Below are positions 50,567 to 62,367 of a stretch of DNA of 64,000 bases, in pieces. The notes under the pieces were generated by a model. That model was not told where the DNA came from and made no database searches. It saw only the letters and a list, made by a program, of their open reading frames with translations. The DNA is from Brachypodium distachyon (Eukaryota; Streptophyta; Magnoliopsida; Poales; Poaceae): contig NC_016133.3 of NCBI RefSeq assembly GCF_000005505.3, forward strand, positions 28,017,008-28,081,007. The letters are read 5' to 3'. Made by a program: the position numbers and the translations under genes. Within the stretch, counting starts at the first letter, position 1, and every line of letters begins with the position of its first letter.

Positions 50567-51533
50567 GGGAGTGTTCGGAAGTGGCCTGGCTTCCGGCTTC
50601 CCAAAAATCCATCCTGGAGCAACGCCGAACACCACGAAGCTAAATCTGGGAAGCCAACTCAATTCTATGTGGAAAACTCGGAGCACCTCTTTTCAGGATT
50701 CCGATTTGCAAAACACAGAGCGGCGCAAAATTACAGGCACGTGCCACCGCCAAGTGAGAAAACGATTCGTTTGTCGTCCTGATTCCTTCTGTCCTGAGTC
50801 CCGACCTCTTCCTCCCTCGTCACAATCCCCTTCTGCTGCCTGCGCCTCCACCAGTACGCGAAGACGGGCGCGAGGCTGGCCTTGGTGGCGAGGATGGACG
50901 GAAGCCTGCGGGGATCTCAGCTCGCCCGACGTGCTCGTCCTTCCCGGCGACGTTGCCGAACCGGAGGCTTGCGATTTGAAGGCGTTCGTCCAGGCCACAG
51001 TTGAGCGCTTCAGGCCTTCGGCTGAGATATGGTACGATAAACCGCCAGCAGCGCCTCCTCCTCCCACTATCTCCGGTGTCCTCTGACCCCGCTCTCCGGC
51101 GTCCTCCTCTGCCCCGTTCTTCGGCGAAGGCAGCCGCTCCACTGGTATCCATCTGCTGCCTCACCCCATCCGTCCGCCTCCGCCGCCGCATCATATCGAA
51201 GCGCATGCCGGGTGTACGGCGGCCTCCTCCTCCATGTTCTCCGGCGGCCTCCTCCTCCTCCCATGTTCTCCGGGGCCTCTTCTCCCCTCCGTTCTCTGAC
51301 AGGCAGATCACTGGAGCTCTTCGTCGCGCACGAGATAAGTCTGCCTGCGCAGCGCCGAATGGAAGCCTGGAAGGCCCTTCCTTAGCAGGCCGGCCCAGGA
51401 AAAATGGGGCTTTCGGCCCACGCAAACTCAGGAGCGGCGACGAACGTTTGGTGCTTCGATCAGGACGGTGGAATCGCTGTGCGAAGCTGGATCGAAGGAG
51501 TTTCGGGAAGCTAGGCTATTTCCGAACACACCC
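50567..51533. mobile_element. Non-autonomous TIR DNA transposon, 967 bp, GC-rich interior
   Basis: The left end GGGAGTGTTCGGAAGTGGCC and the inverted right end GGGTGTGTTCGGAAATAGCC (complement of 51514-51533) form imperfect terminal inverted repeats of roughly 30 bp. A TCA triplet flanks both ends (50564-50566, 51534-51536). The interior (50800-51480) is GC-rich with several long but unrecognised frames on both strands, unlike typical AT-rich MITEs. It may be a Pack-type element carrying host sequence. Superfamily uncertain (3-bp target site: PIF/Harbinger or CACTA). Confidence 0.65.
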
Positions 51534-52291
51534 TCAATCACCCATGTAACTTAGCATTGGAAAAAGTGTTTCCTAATAAGGCAATAATCTCTCTCCTTGA
51601 ACATTTATATGCTAAAGTATAAGCACCTTGTACATGTTCTTTCACCGAATTTACTTTTACCTTCAATATATTTTTCTTAACCAAAGTCCATCATGCATCC
51701 GTTTCTTTGCACACACGGGTCACCTGTATTTTCCATTCCTTTGATGGGATCAACAGGCTGATCAATTTTAACCTCCATTTTATAAAAAAACAAGATTATC
51801 GATGGTTCACGCCCTTCCTGCTGCATGGCCCCACTTGGTGATCCGGATGGCCAATCCCAAAATAAGTGTCGCAATTTTGGGACATACAATTTTGGCTATG
51901 CATTTGAACTAATTGATGCCATTGCACATGTTATGCTAGATTCTATAGTTAGATTTACATCGTTAGATTTACATCATAGATCAGACATCTTGCTTCCTCA
52001 ACCGGGAGGACAATTTTGATCTAGTAATTTACTGCTTTATGTTTCAGTCATCATTTTTCCTTGTGTGAACAGAAGAATTATGCTTCTTGAAATGTAGTGT
52101 TTGCGAACTTTTGATAGTGGAATATTTCAAACATTCAGCAACATAATCCTTATGCGGTATTTACAACCTCGTAGTCACACAATTAGCTGGATAGTTCCTG
52201 TATTTCTAAAGCATTTCCATGGCAACCAGTGAAGCATCTTCTAATTTATACAACAAAAAAAAATTCATATACAAAATGATGAAAAAAAATC
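51534..52291. other. Intergenic sequence between two mobile elements
   Basis: AT-rich, about 760 bases. Nothing recognisable. Confidence 0.45.
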
Positions 52292-54755
52292 TTTTTTTTA
52301 GATAATGGAGACATGCTCCCGATTTCATTTAAGAAACCGTGTCGGTCCACAATTCAGCAGTTGTTCAACAGAAAGATTAAAACACAGTCATGACACACGC
52401 CCAGTCTGTGGAACTACGAGATACATAGCAAAACAAGGATCACCAGGAATTAACTGCTACTGGAATTAAAACTCTGCAAATACTCTGCAGAAAGGAAAAC
52501 TTCTCGTTGCTCAAGGCGCCGCAACGCCCCCACCCATGAGCATTGTTCATAGTGTCAACAACCACCTCCTTAAGGACCATCGCGATGTGCAGTAGGAGTT
52601 GCCTGAGCTTATGCTTCTGAGCCCCGCCCAAAATTCCAACCAATGGCAAAGAAAAAGAACCAGGTTAGCAGGATCTTTAAGCAAAATTCCTTGAAAGCAA
52701 GTAGTGTTTCGATCTCTCCACACGGACCAACATAGAGCAGCCATACTTATTGCTACACTAGCTCTAACAGGAAGACGAAAACCAAAAATCCAAGCGTGCA
52801 GATGTTGCATAGAAACATGACGCTACCTAATACCGAAAGCACAGCTGATTGTAATCAAACGAATCTAGTGACCTGACAATCAAGAAAGAGGTGATCGATG
52901 CTCTCTACTTGTCCAAAAAAAAACACATTCTTTTGGACCTTTCCAGCCTCTATGAAGAAGAACATCCCTAGTCAAGATACTTTTCTTATTTATCAACCAC
53001 ATGAATACTTCAATCATCAATGGCATTTTAAACTTCCAGAACTGCCTACAAGAAATCCTAATCCTATGTGTAACTAGAGCATTGTAAAAGGATTGAACCG
53101 AAAAAACACCATTCTTCTCTAATAGCCATTTACACCTATCATCATCATTGGTGAGCTATAGTGAAGCAAGTACTTTTTAAATCATGCCACATCAAGTATG
53201 TATCAGAATTAAAGTTCCTACGAAAAGAAAGACTTTGCAAATTACTATTAATAGCATCATAGACATTGATGTCCTGATTCATAGAAACGCTGAACAATCC
53301 AGGATATCTATTCTGTAAAATAGAATCTCCTAGCCAAATATCTTTCCAAACCTAGTTCTTTTGATGTTCCCTATCTTTTTAGTGCAAAACTTAGAAAATA
53401 ACTCTTTAATTTGCATCAGCCCATTCCAAAACTGGGATTGCCCTTACTTCCTGTCACATTGACCTAAAGTGCCTTTCTTCAGGTACTTAGCTCTTAACAG
53501 GCGCTGCCAGAGACCATCCTCATGTTCACGTCTCCAAATCCATTTACCCAAATAACTAATATTCTTAATAGTTAAGTCAACAATCCCCAAACTACCTTGT
53601 TCTTTGGGCTGGCACACATCCGGCCAGCTCACAAGGTGATACTTTTTCATCCCCTGATCTTCTTCCACAATAGTCTGGATCTAAAATGATCTATACGTTT
53701 CTTAACCCCCTTAGGCAGAACATATAGAGTGACGTCGATATCATATAAGAAGGGACATGAGTTAAACTAGAGTTTAAAAGAGTCAAACGACCACTAGAAG
53801 ACGAAGTTTTCCTTTCCAACACCCTAATTTCTTTTCCACCTTTCCTATAATATCTTTCCGGTCAGCATTACTTAAGCTTTGATTGTGCACAGGAACTCCA
53901 AGATATTTAAAAGGAACTGTACCAATTTTGCAAGTAAAGATCTATGCCAGGGCCTCACTATTGTGTACTCCATTACCAAAACAGTACACTTCGCTTTTAT
54001 GAAAATTAATCTTCAACCCAGTTATATGTTCAAAAATGCAGAGTAAAAACTTGAGATTCCTAGCCCCTTCTAAATCCCGATCAAACAGGAATATAGTATA
54101 TGTCATCAACGTATTGAAGCATACTCAGACCACCTGGGACTAAATCAGGGATCAACCCCTTGATCAGCCCTTGATTCTGAGCTCTCTTAAGCAAGACATT
54201 AAGGACATCTACTACTAGATTAAACAACAGAGGGAAAGGATCCCCCTGCCTGAGGTCTTTCTTAGTCTTAAAATAAGGGCCCAACATGTCATTTACTACT
54301 ATATCCACACTACCCCCAGTCACAACCTGCATGACCATGTCAATAAATTTCTTTGGAAATACTTTCATTTGCAAAACATTAAGAAGATAGTTCCAACTAA
54401 CTTTGTCGTACGCCTTCTCAAAATCAACCTTAAAGAGAACAACATCAGCATGGGTCCTATTGACTTCATGCAAAGTTCCGTGCGATAAAACTACATCATC
54501 CAAAATAAATCTCCTCTTGATGAATGCCGATTGCACTTCATCTATTGCTTTATTAGCCACTAACATAGCTTTGTAATTCATGGTTTTAGTGAAATTCTTC
54601 AAAAGAGTATTGGACAGGTAGATAGGCATATACTTTTAGATCCTACCAGCATCCTGTCCCTTAGGTAAAAGAGTAATGTTGCCATAGTTAATCCTATCAA
54701 TGTTTAGCTTCCCTCTATGAAAAAGCTTAAAAAGATGCATCAAATCGACTTTAAC
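52292..54755 (-). mobile_element. Second L1-type LINE, degenerate, cut by a Gypsy insertion
   Basis: 3' tail of eight T on the plus strand at 52292-52299. Minus-strand coding pieces: the C-terminal zf-RVT region near 52547-52810 (VAISMAALCWSVWRDRNTTC), MEEDQGMKKYHLVSWPDVCQ at 53668-53444, and the RT at 54629-54081 with LFKVDFEKAYDKVSWNYLLN, DLRQGDPFPLLFNL and the catalytic block QYVDDIYY. Many stops; much older than the LINE at 37875. At 54755 the RT is interrupted by the LTR of the Gypsy element, so its 5' part must lie beyond that element, outside the window. Confidence 0.88.
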
Positions 54756-55637
54756 TGTTAGAGCTCGGGTCTCCGGCACCGGGGATGTCGGACACCCCTT
54801 TTTTGTTCGGTGGAGGGCGAGGAGATCGCTCCGGCGATTGCCGGCGTGACCAAAGACACGAAGTGTCGACAGCTAGGTTTTCCAAGGTTCGGGCCTCCCA
54901 GAGGTGTAACACCCTACGTCCTGCTTTTAGTTGTATTCACGAGTAAGAGTGCTTTACAGATCGCCCGGGGGGTTCCCGGGTTGATTACTTGTCCCTCTAA
55001 GGAACTCTGCTATTCGGGTGAATGCAATGCTACTTGCTGTTGACTAAAGTTGGGAACCCTTTGACCGGTGGCATTGGTCCTCCTTTTATAGGCAAGGGGA
55101 TACCACATGTGCCCACACATGCAGCGTGACACGTTCCCATCCGCGTGTCACCGCCACAAGCTTCTCCTTACTGTTGATCCACGCTGGGCGTCATGCAGCG
55201 CCCAGGCCACAGTGCACGGTAAATAAAATGAACTATAGGGTAACCGCTCTAGTCTTGCTGAGCAAGACTAGACCTGCTGACATGACCCCTGTCGGTGCAT
55301 TAAATGCACTGCATCCGCTGTCTCGTCCTGTCTTCACTGTTCTGCGGGCCCCACTTGCAGGCCCGGGCGTTGGTTGTTGGGAGCCCCTTCCCGGTGAGAG
55401 CGCCCAACCCGTTGCCGGGGCAGTAAGCTTTCCCACTTCCCGGGATCAGGCTTCCGGATACCCGCCGAAGCGGGCGTTTCTCCTGTTATGGTTCTTGACT
55501 TTGTCTTCGCCAATGACTGTCTCTTTGGGGTGAGCCTCCCGGGTCTATCCTTCCCGGGAGGCCAACCTGACGGGGTTTCGTCAGTTGCGACCCATGCGTC
55601 CCGTATCAGTGGGACCCCACGGGCCACTGGTACGACA
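54756..55637 (-). repeat. 3' LTR of the minus-strand Gypsy element
   Basis: 882 bp, TGTTAGAGCTCG at the left end and GGTACGACA at the right end. A minus-strand TATA box (CCTATAAAAGGA, ~55077-55086) sets the orientation. Immediately right of it the minus strand carries CCCGGGGGCTAC, a polypurine tract of the kind found before grass Gypsy 3' LTRs. Confidence 0.75.
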
Positions 55638-55929
55638 GTAGCCCCCGGGCGTGGGTCGGCAACCTTGAGCCCCCGGGTAGTGTTGTCCTTGGTCGGTTGC
55701 TGGGCTACGCTCTATTCGACGCGTGGATCCCAGGAGAGTGTCCCGGTCCCCGGCCCCGTGAGTCGCATCTCTAGTTCCACTCTTCCGAGCGAAACGGTCG
55801 GGCGTACGATCTCTTGCCTTATCCCCCATAATTACCAAGAAGTTAAGGCCACGTCGCACACCCCCATCTTAATTCCCGATAGTTTAGGGCACTTTATTGT
55901 TGATCGTGGGGGTGTCCGTTGCATCCCGC

Positions 55930-57290
55930 CAGCCCCCGATAAATACCCAAGGCTGGCGGCGGGCACCCCCCACTATTCCCGGCTTCCGCCATTGCCTCCC
56001 AAGCTTTCTGTGCCCCAACTCTAGCCAAGCTCACTCCCTACTCCCGCCAATATCTTCCCAGGGCCAGAGCCGATCCAAGGGGAGCACCAGCAAGGGAGAG
56101 AAGGCCAGCAAGAAGGAGCTCTCGGAACGAGCGCGGAAGCATGAGGAGATGCGAGCCAAGTTCGTCTTCTTCTCCCCCGGGTACAACGGCGAGGGGGTGG
56201 AGAAGATGGCCTTGGCGCTCGCCACCAAGCACAATGAGTACGGGCCGATGCGAGTTCTTCCCGTCGGCGCGGAGCGCGACCCGCAGTACTTCTGGGTATT
56301 TGGAAGGTTCATCCTAGCCGGGTTCGTGCCGCCGCATTCCTTCTTTCTTTCTGCCATCATGGAGTCGTATGGGCTCATCATGTCTCAGGTTCACCCCACG
56401 TCATTCTTCACATTGGCTGTCTTCCAACACCTCTGTGAAGCATTCGTGGGGGTGATGCCGTCGGTGGCTCTGTTTCGCCACTACTACTACCCGAGGACGG
56501 AGGCGAAGGTTCCCCTGTCCTCGGGAGTGGTGTTCCGATTCCGCGACAAGCTCAAGTCAGAGTTCATCCAGCTGGGGAAGAAGAAGATTGAGAACGAGTG
56601 GCGCCGCGACTGGTGTTGGATGCACGCCGATGAGCTCCAGGACTTCCATGAGGAGCCCCTCGGGCCCCCAAAGGGCTCCGGGAACTGGACGCTCCGCGAC
56701 CCGAAGGATGAGGAGCTGGCCCCGATCTGTGCCAAGATCAAGGCGCTCCGTGATGTCGGGCTCACGGACACGGACGTGGCGTGCCACTTCATCGGGAGGC
56801 GCGGGGCTCCCCTGCAGCGGCGCTCACATGCGGCATGGATGTACACCGGGCCGAACGACCGGACCCGGCTGCAGCTTAAAGAACTCATGCCAGACGAGAT
56901 CCAATTCTGGGTGAGAGGCATCACCGGCGAGGACGAAACCTTCCGGCAGCTGCCACTTGGAACGCACGCGCTCCACGTCGAGATCCCGAACCTGGGAGCT
57001 CGGGATCTCCCACTCTGCGATGAGTGGGGGGTCATGGAAGACCCCTCATCATAGCCCTCCCCCCCACCCTCGCAACCCACGTCTCGCACCGGCAAGGAGC
57101 CGGTTGCTAAGTCGGGGAGGGTGGTCAGGACCGGGGCTCCGCCAGGCCAGAGGAGTCAGACTCCGATGATTCCTCGTTGGGGGTCAGAGGAGACTCCGAC
57201 GACGACGACGATGAAGCTCCCCCGGAAGCTGGCGGGGTCGCGCCGGAGAAGGACAACGATGAAGATGATGTCCCCCTAGTGAGGCGGTCT
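55930..57290 (+). pseudogene. Accessory antisense ORF of the Gypsy element, N-terminal part (gypsy-type putative transposase family)
   Basis: The frame open from 55897 to 57054 contains FVFFSPGYNGEGVEKMALAL, ERDPQYFWVFGRFILAGFVP, PPHSFFLSAIMESYGLIMSQ, HLCEAFVGVMPSVALFRHYY and MPDEIQFWVRGITGEDETFR, the plant-specific domain listed as 'putative gypsy type transposon' (Transposase_28 family). Its function is unknown; despite the name no transposase activity is established. There is no ATG before MRAKFVFF at about 56148; a TATA-like GATAAATA lies near 55938. After a stop at 57054 an acidic region (SDDDDDEAPPEAGG ... NDEDDVPLV) follows in another frame until the nested insertion at about 57290. 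Confidence 0.75.
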
Positions 57291-58333
57291 GATATCGACA
57301 TGCTAACCATGGATACGACCTTTGGTACCCTCAATTCTATAATATTTGACAAGATTTATAATCAGGTGAATGCAAGTAGTAATTGTTTTCATTGTCATAT
57401 TTATGAAGAGGCGGAGCTACTACTATCTTGTCTTGTTTTATTACGTAGGCATCTTGTCGAGCTTTTCAAGTCCAAGGTCAAGATGAGATACGATGGAGCG
57501 AACGGGAGGGCCAACAAGAATCAAGCATTCATACAGCTGAGAGGGAAGGATTTCAAGTGTACTTTCCAACAAATCAAACGGCACATGATTCGGAGCTTGC
57601 TAGAGAAAGATATCACGAATTAAAGTTGAATCCGATTCGGGTCCGAGCTGCCAGGAGACCCGAATTTGTTTTAATCACCCAGGCCGCATCCGGAGTCCAA
57701 ATCAAGCAAACAAGTACTTGTTGGAAAGATAATTACAAGACCTTTCCAACGGATCTGGCCCCATCAAGAGATTCGACTCGCGCTGACCTTGACGGACAAA
57801 ACAAGCTGACGGATCTCTTTTTCTGTTTTCTAAAGAGTTGTAGTTTGTTAGGAAAGTTAGAGATAGAGTTGGATTTCGGCCTCCTTACTCAAGGTGGACG
57901 AAAATATCTCTCCCTCCTCCTTTATATACCTCATGAGCCCCCCCTAAGGAGCCTTGGGTTTTGATTAGATAAAGTTTAGCCATCTTTGCTACTTTCATGT
58001 AATCGCGTGTGTCGGTTAGACCACCTGTTTTACCGTCGTCAAGACTCCAACTTATCGTCTCGTTGAGACATTGGTTTGATATAGTATATTCGCAATTTTA
58101 GATTGCATCTGCTATTTATCTTGTTCTTGCTTGTTCTTCGATTGCTTGCAGGAACAAAGACCTTCGTGGTCAGGTTGATCGTGCCCCCGCGTGATCAATA
58201 ACCCTCTGGAGTTGGTGTATCGATTGCTAAGGCGCTGCCTCCTAGGCCGTAGTCGGATCGTCAACGTCACCTCCTGCCCAAATCGAGAGTTATCAATCTC
58301 ATTGAAAGATCGGGCCACCCCGACCCGCATCAC

Positions 58334-58345
58334 GTGGTATCAGAG
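58334..58345 (+). other. Primer-binding site (initiator tRNA-Met) of the nested Gypsy element
   Basis: TGGTATCAGAGC two bases after the LTR terminus CATCA. Confidence 0.85.
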
Positions 58346-58690
58346 CTTAAGGTTGCTCGGTGAGATTTTTCTAGTTTATCCGTAGTTTAGATCTGTTTTT
58401 ACCTATCGTCCAGAAAAAGCCAAACAAAAATTAGAATTAGTTACCTTGTCCTAGAACCAATCTGAGCCTTGCAATTTTCACATTAGTATTTGCATTGTTG
58501 AATCTTTGCTGCATTAATCGTGTCGAGTTGCTGGATTAGATTGGATCGTTTTTCAGATTTTTTCTACTAGATCGAACTTGGTTTTGGTTTTCTTGTTCTT
58601 CGTGTGACGCAGGTTTCCTTCATCAATCTTCCACCGCCAAACTTCCTGCCACACCACCGCCATAATCTCCCGCCGCCACCATATCTTCCA

Positions 58691-58817
58691 CCGAGTCCCT
58701 CTTCGAGTCCTACACCGAGTCCCTCTTGGAGTCCTACACCGAGTCCCTGTTTGAGTCCTACACCGAGTCCCTCGGCAAGTCCTACACTGTGTCCCTCTTC
58801 GAGTTCTACATCGAGTC
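58691..58817. repeat. 24-bp tandem repeat in the Gypsy leader
   Basis: About five units of CCGAGTCCCTCTTCGAGTCC plus TACA, slightly diverged, in the untranslated leader between primer-binding site and gag. On the minus strand it creates a Gly/Leu-rich frame without meaning. Confidence 0.85.
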
Positions 58818-59918
58818 GGTAAGTAATAGTTTTCAGCCGCGAGTTCGAGTCCGAGTCCAATAAGGAGTGTTTTTGGAAAGTGTTTCATCATAGATCGAAT
58901 TTTGTTTAGAGATCAAGTTGTTTGGAAAGTTGAAAAAAAAAAGAAAGGAAAGAAAAAAAAGAAAAGAAAGAAAGAAAGAAAAATGAAAAAAAAGAGAAAG
59001 AGTTCAAGTCAGTTTCGGACCCGAGTCCGAGTAGAATTTTAGTTTCGGGTGGGTTTGACCCGTGTTCAGTAAAACGGGCGTATCTTTTGCGTACCAACTC
59101 GGATTTGGATGTTCTTGGACTTTTTGGAAAGCTCACGACGAGGCGCATCAGAAAATATCTATACACTTTGACCCTCAAATTCGGTTTGTAAGGTGGACTT
59201 TTGGAGCTTTCAAATTTCTGCATCCGTTCTCCGGCGTCGCTGCAGCCCGGTGTTTCTCAGTTTTCTCCACCGTCCGACATCCGGTTTGAGTGATCTTGCC
59301 CTTGCTGGAAAGCTTGTGTCGATACCCTTCTAACCTATATTTTTCCATATTTTTCTGAAGTTTTCTTACTGCAGCTTTTGCTGTTCTTCGACAGACCAAC
59401 GTACAGTTTTCCGGTCCTTCTTTTGCGTGAGTTTCTGGGGTTAAAAAAGAAAAAAGAAAAAAAGAAGAAGAAAAGAATAAGAAACCAAACAGAAGGCCAC
59501 AAAAAGAAAAAAAAATCCCAGGGATTTACTTGTTGTGCCATCTTTCTATCCTATCTTCTTCAGTATCTAGGCTTAGATTATTTCTGTAATTCGTTCTTAT
59601 CGACTCCAGCAGCTAGGACTAGCATTATTGAGCATATTTTCAACTTTGCATTGCTGAGTTGATTATTTGCTATTCCTTGCTACTCACAAAAGCATCCAAG
59701 TTCCACAGATTCTACACCTAGGTTGGTTTGTTACCGAGGCATCGATACATTTAATATTCGAAGGGCTTGGTCACGCCGCTGGCCATCACCTTCCTGTTTT
59801 GCATGGTAAGAACTTGTAAGAACTTGATTTTTAGTTTGAGAGTTGAGCGACTTGTAGCCACATCCTAGTAGTTGATAGGAACATATTACTGTGATTTGTT
59901 TCTTGTTTTCTACTAACC

Positions 59919-60611
59919 ATGACAGGACTTACACGAAGCATGGCAACTAGAGCGATGCTATCCCGTGACCGCGATGAGTGCTTTTCACCACGGCCATCCT
60001 CCACGTCTCTTGTTGATAATGCCATGGCAACGGTACAAAACAATCCTTCTAATACAATTAAATTGTGTGTACCTTTCTTTGAGGGGGAAAATGATGCTGA
60101 AACGTATATAGATTGGGAGCTAGATTTAACTGAACAATTCACATGCTTCCATGTACTAGATAGTTGTAAGGTCCAAATTGCTAGTAGTAAATTTCGTTTT
60201 GATGCATTATCATGGTGGTGTGAGATAGTTAGAGAAAACAAAATACCTCACACTTGGATTGATATGAAGAAAATCATGAGAGAAAAATATGTTCCTCCAA
60301 GTTATGCTTATGAGTTGCGTTCCAAATTACGACGTTTGACACAAGATGATAAAACTGTTGATGATTACTACCATGAGTTCCAAATTTTAACCTTGCGATC
60401 TGGTTTAGATGAAACCGAACAAAGAAAAATGGATAGGTTTTATTGTGGGCTTAACTTTGATATTTCTTACATAATTGAATACGGAAAATACGACTCTCTA
60501 TTGTGTTTGCTTAATCTTGCTCGTGAAGCGGAGAGGAAATTGGAGAGAAGGTGTACAAGAAATGTGTTGAGCCTACGAGGTAATGATAAAGATGATTGTG
60601 TTGCTGAATAA
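59919..60611 (+). CDS. Gypsy gag, N-terminal/capsid region
   Basis: 230 residues from ATG 59919. The retrotransposon gag domain is clear: VPFFEGENDAETYIDWELDL, FRFDALSWWCEIVRENK, WIDMKKIMREKYVPPSYAYE, LTQDDKTVDDYYHEFQILTL and EYGKYDSLLCLLNLAREAER. The frame ends in a stop at 60611 before any CCHC knuckle, and an acidic segment follows in a new frame, so Gag is truncated. Confidence 0.85.
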   Translation: MTGLTRSMATRAMLSRDRDECFSPRPSSTSLVDNAMATVQNNPSNTIKLCVPFFEGENDAETYIDWELDLTEQFTCFHVLDSCKVQIASSKFRFDALSWWCEIVRENKIPHTWIDMKKIMREKYVPPSYAYELRSKLRRLTQDDKTVDDYYHEFQILTLRSGLDETEQRKMDRFYCGLNFDISYIIEYGKYDSLLCLLNLAREAERKLERRCTRNVLSLRGNDKDDCVAE

Positions 60612-60775
60612 AATATGACATGTGATGAAATAAATGAGATACCCGTTGAATTTTCTGCGCCATGTGAAATTGTTGATTTACATGCTGATTTGAGTGCACC
60701 TACTGCTGAAATTAATTCTTCTAATGATTTGAGTGCCCATATTAATTTTGATATTGATGAGAATGAATCATGCTC

Positions 60776-62367
60776 CAACGGTACCTGTGCCCACCGAGGT
60801 GCGGGTGATCAACCTCATTGGCGAGACCGATGACGACGCTCCGGAGGAGGTTGCCTCAGCCGGAGCCCTTCAACAAACTGCCCTGAAGCTTGCCCGGGAC
60901 GCAATGGTCACCACAGGTGATGCCACGCAGATGGCGCAGCCCGCGGTGGGTGACATGGGACAGCCTCTGCCTGCCGAGGCAAGCGGTGGCGCCTTGGAGA
61001 AGCCCCCGAGCCCCCAGCCTGCCCCTTCGGGCGAACAGGGAGCTGCGGGACTCGGACAAGCCGGAGGCGCGTCACCGAGCCCTGACTCAACCTCGGGATC
61101 ACAGACGGTCGCGGCGGGATCCTCCTCCTCCGCCGGTGCCACCTTTAGCCTGGGAGCAGGGGAGCTCGTCGGGCGATCATGGGGTCGAATCACCTTCGAG
61201 CCCAGCGTGTTCCTGCAAGGGCACCAAGTAATAGACAACATCCAGCAGCAGCAGCGGATGTTCGTCGACTTCTTCAACGACGCGGTGGTGGCGTAACTGG
61301 GCACCGCGCGGCGGGAGGCGGCGGAGTAGCGCACAAAGCTGCAACGGCTCCGAGAGGAGCTCCAGCAGGCGTAGCAAGCAAGGGTGGCGCCCCCCGTGCA
61401 AGGAGTTCCGGAGGCTGAGGTCCTCCGGCAACTGTGGGACCTGCAGCAGGAGCACCAGCGGGAGTTCGAACTGCTGAAGGCCACACACGCCAAGGGTGAG
61501 GAAGAGAACCAGGCGGCCCTGGATTCATTCCAGGAGCGTCTTCGGGAGAAGTCGGACTTGCTGTCCAACTACTCCCTGGAGATCCAGCGCCTTCAGCACG
61601 AGGTCGGAGAGCTGGAGAGGGAAGCTACGATGGCAGCCGAAGCCTCGGCGCGTCGGGAGAAGGAGTTGCAAGACCAGGCTCGCTCCCGGGAGCGTGAGCT
61701 TGCGGGGCAGCTTAAGGTTGCCCAGGATGCGGGCTCATCCCTTCAGGGCGAGCTCGACATGGCGCGGCAAGAGCTTCGCCTTATCGACGAGGACAACACC
61801 AAGAAGGCGACCGAGATCGGTAAGCTGAAGTCCGAATGCCACGAGCACAAACTGCAGGCCCAGGAGGCTCGTGGTGCATGCACCGAGCTGCGGGCCCGCA
61901 GGACGAAGGAGGCAGCTAGGCTGAAGAAGCTGGCGGACTCGGCGGTGGAGGCGCTGCAGGGGTTCGACATCCCGGTGACTTCCTTCGACGGGGCAAACAT
62001 TGGCAGCTTCACCTCCTTCTTCGCAGATTTCGTTGGCCAGCTACACGGCCTAGAGAACTGCGTCAAGGCATTCGGGGATCGGCAGGTCGGCTTCGCAGCC
62101 GAGCAAGTCGCCGGGCAAATCTTTACCCGGGTCCACTCTGCCCACCCCGACTTCCCGTTCAAGTCGGTCCTCGACGCCTGGTCAGACGAAAAAGAGGCCA
62201 AAACCCACCGGGAAGCGGTACAAGGCGTCGTGGACGAGATGGTGGCGTGGATGCAGAACAAGACCGATGAAGCTGAAGCTGCTGACAAACAAGCCGCCGG
62301 AGGGGGCCCCGACGTCGAGGAGGCACCTGCCGCCAAGACTACTGCTCCGGGAGCACCTCCTGCATAG
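60776..62367 (+). pseudogene. Accessory antisense ORF of the Gypsy element, C-terminal coiled-coil part
   Basis: Resumes with TVPVPTEVRVINLIGETDDD after the nested insertion. A low-complexity Gly/Ser/Ala/Pro region (61000-61170) and FEPSVFLQGHQVIDNIQQQQ follow, then stops at 61294 and nearby. From 61384 a 320-residue frame is mostly heptad-rich coiled coil (VLRQLWDLQQEHQREFELLK, LQHEVGELEREATMAAEASA, ELDMARQELRLIDEDNTKKA) and ends with GLENCVKAFGDRQVGFAAEQ and a short Ala-rich tail. The N-terminal domain plus long C-terminal coiled coil is typical of these accessory proteins in grasses; function unknown. Confidence 0.75.

Larger units (their letters stand above)
57290..60775 (+). mobile_element. 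Fragment of a second Gypsy element nested in the accessory ORF
   Basis: Contains an LTR part with TATA (CTCCTTTATATACC, ~57915-57928) ending CGCATCA at 58331, a primer-binding site TGGTATCAGAGC at 58334-58345, an untranslated leader (58346-59918) and gag (59919-60611), all on the plus strand. Protease, polymerase and the 3' LTR are missing: the sequence returns to the accessory ORF at about 60775. CATGCT occurs at both borders (57300 and 60769), either a microhomology or a remnant target site. The exact LTR start was not found. Confidence 0.7.

Noticed and set aside
58691..58817. CRISPR-like array
   Set aside because: Units are directly contiguous 24-bp tandem repeats without spacers, in a plant retrotransposon leader.
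58567..58891. Gly/Leu-rich minus-strand ORFs
   Set aside because: Produced by the 24-bp tandem repeat in the Gypsy leader; periodic translation, not a protein.
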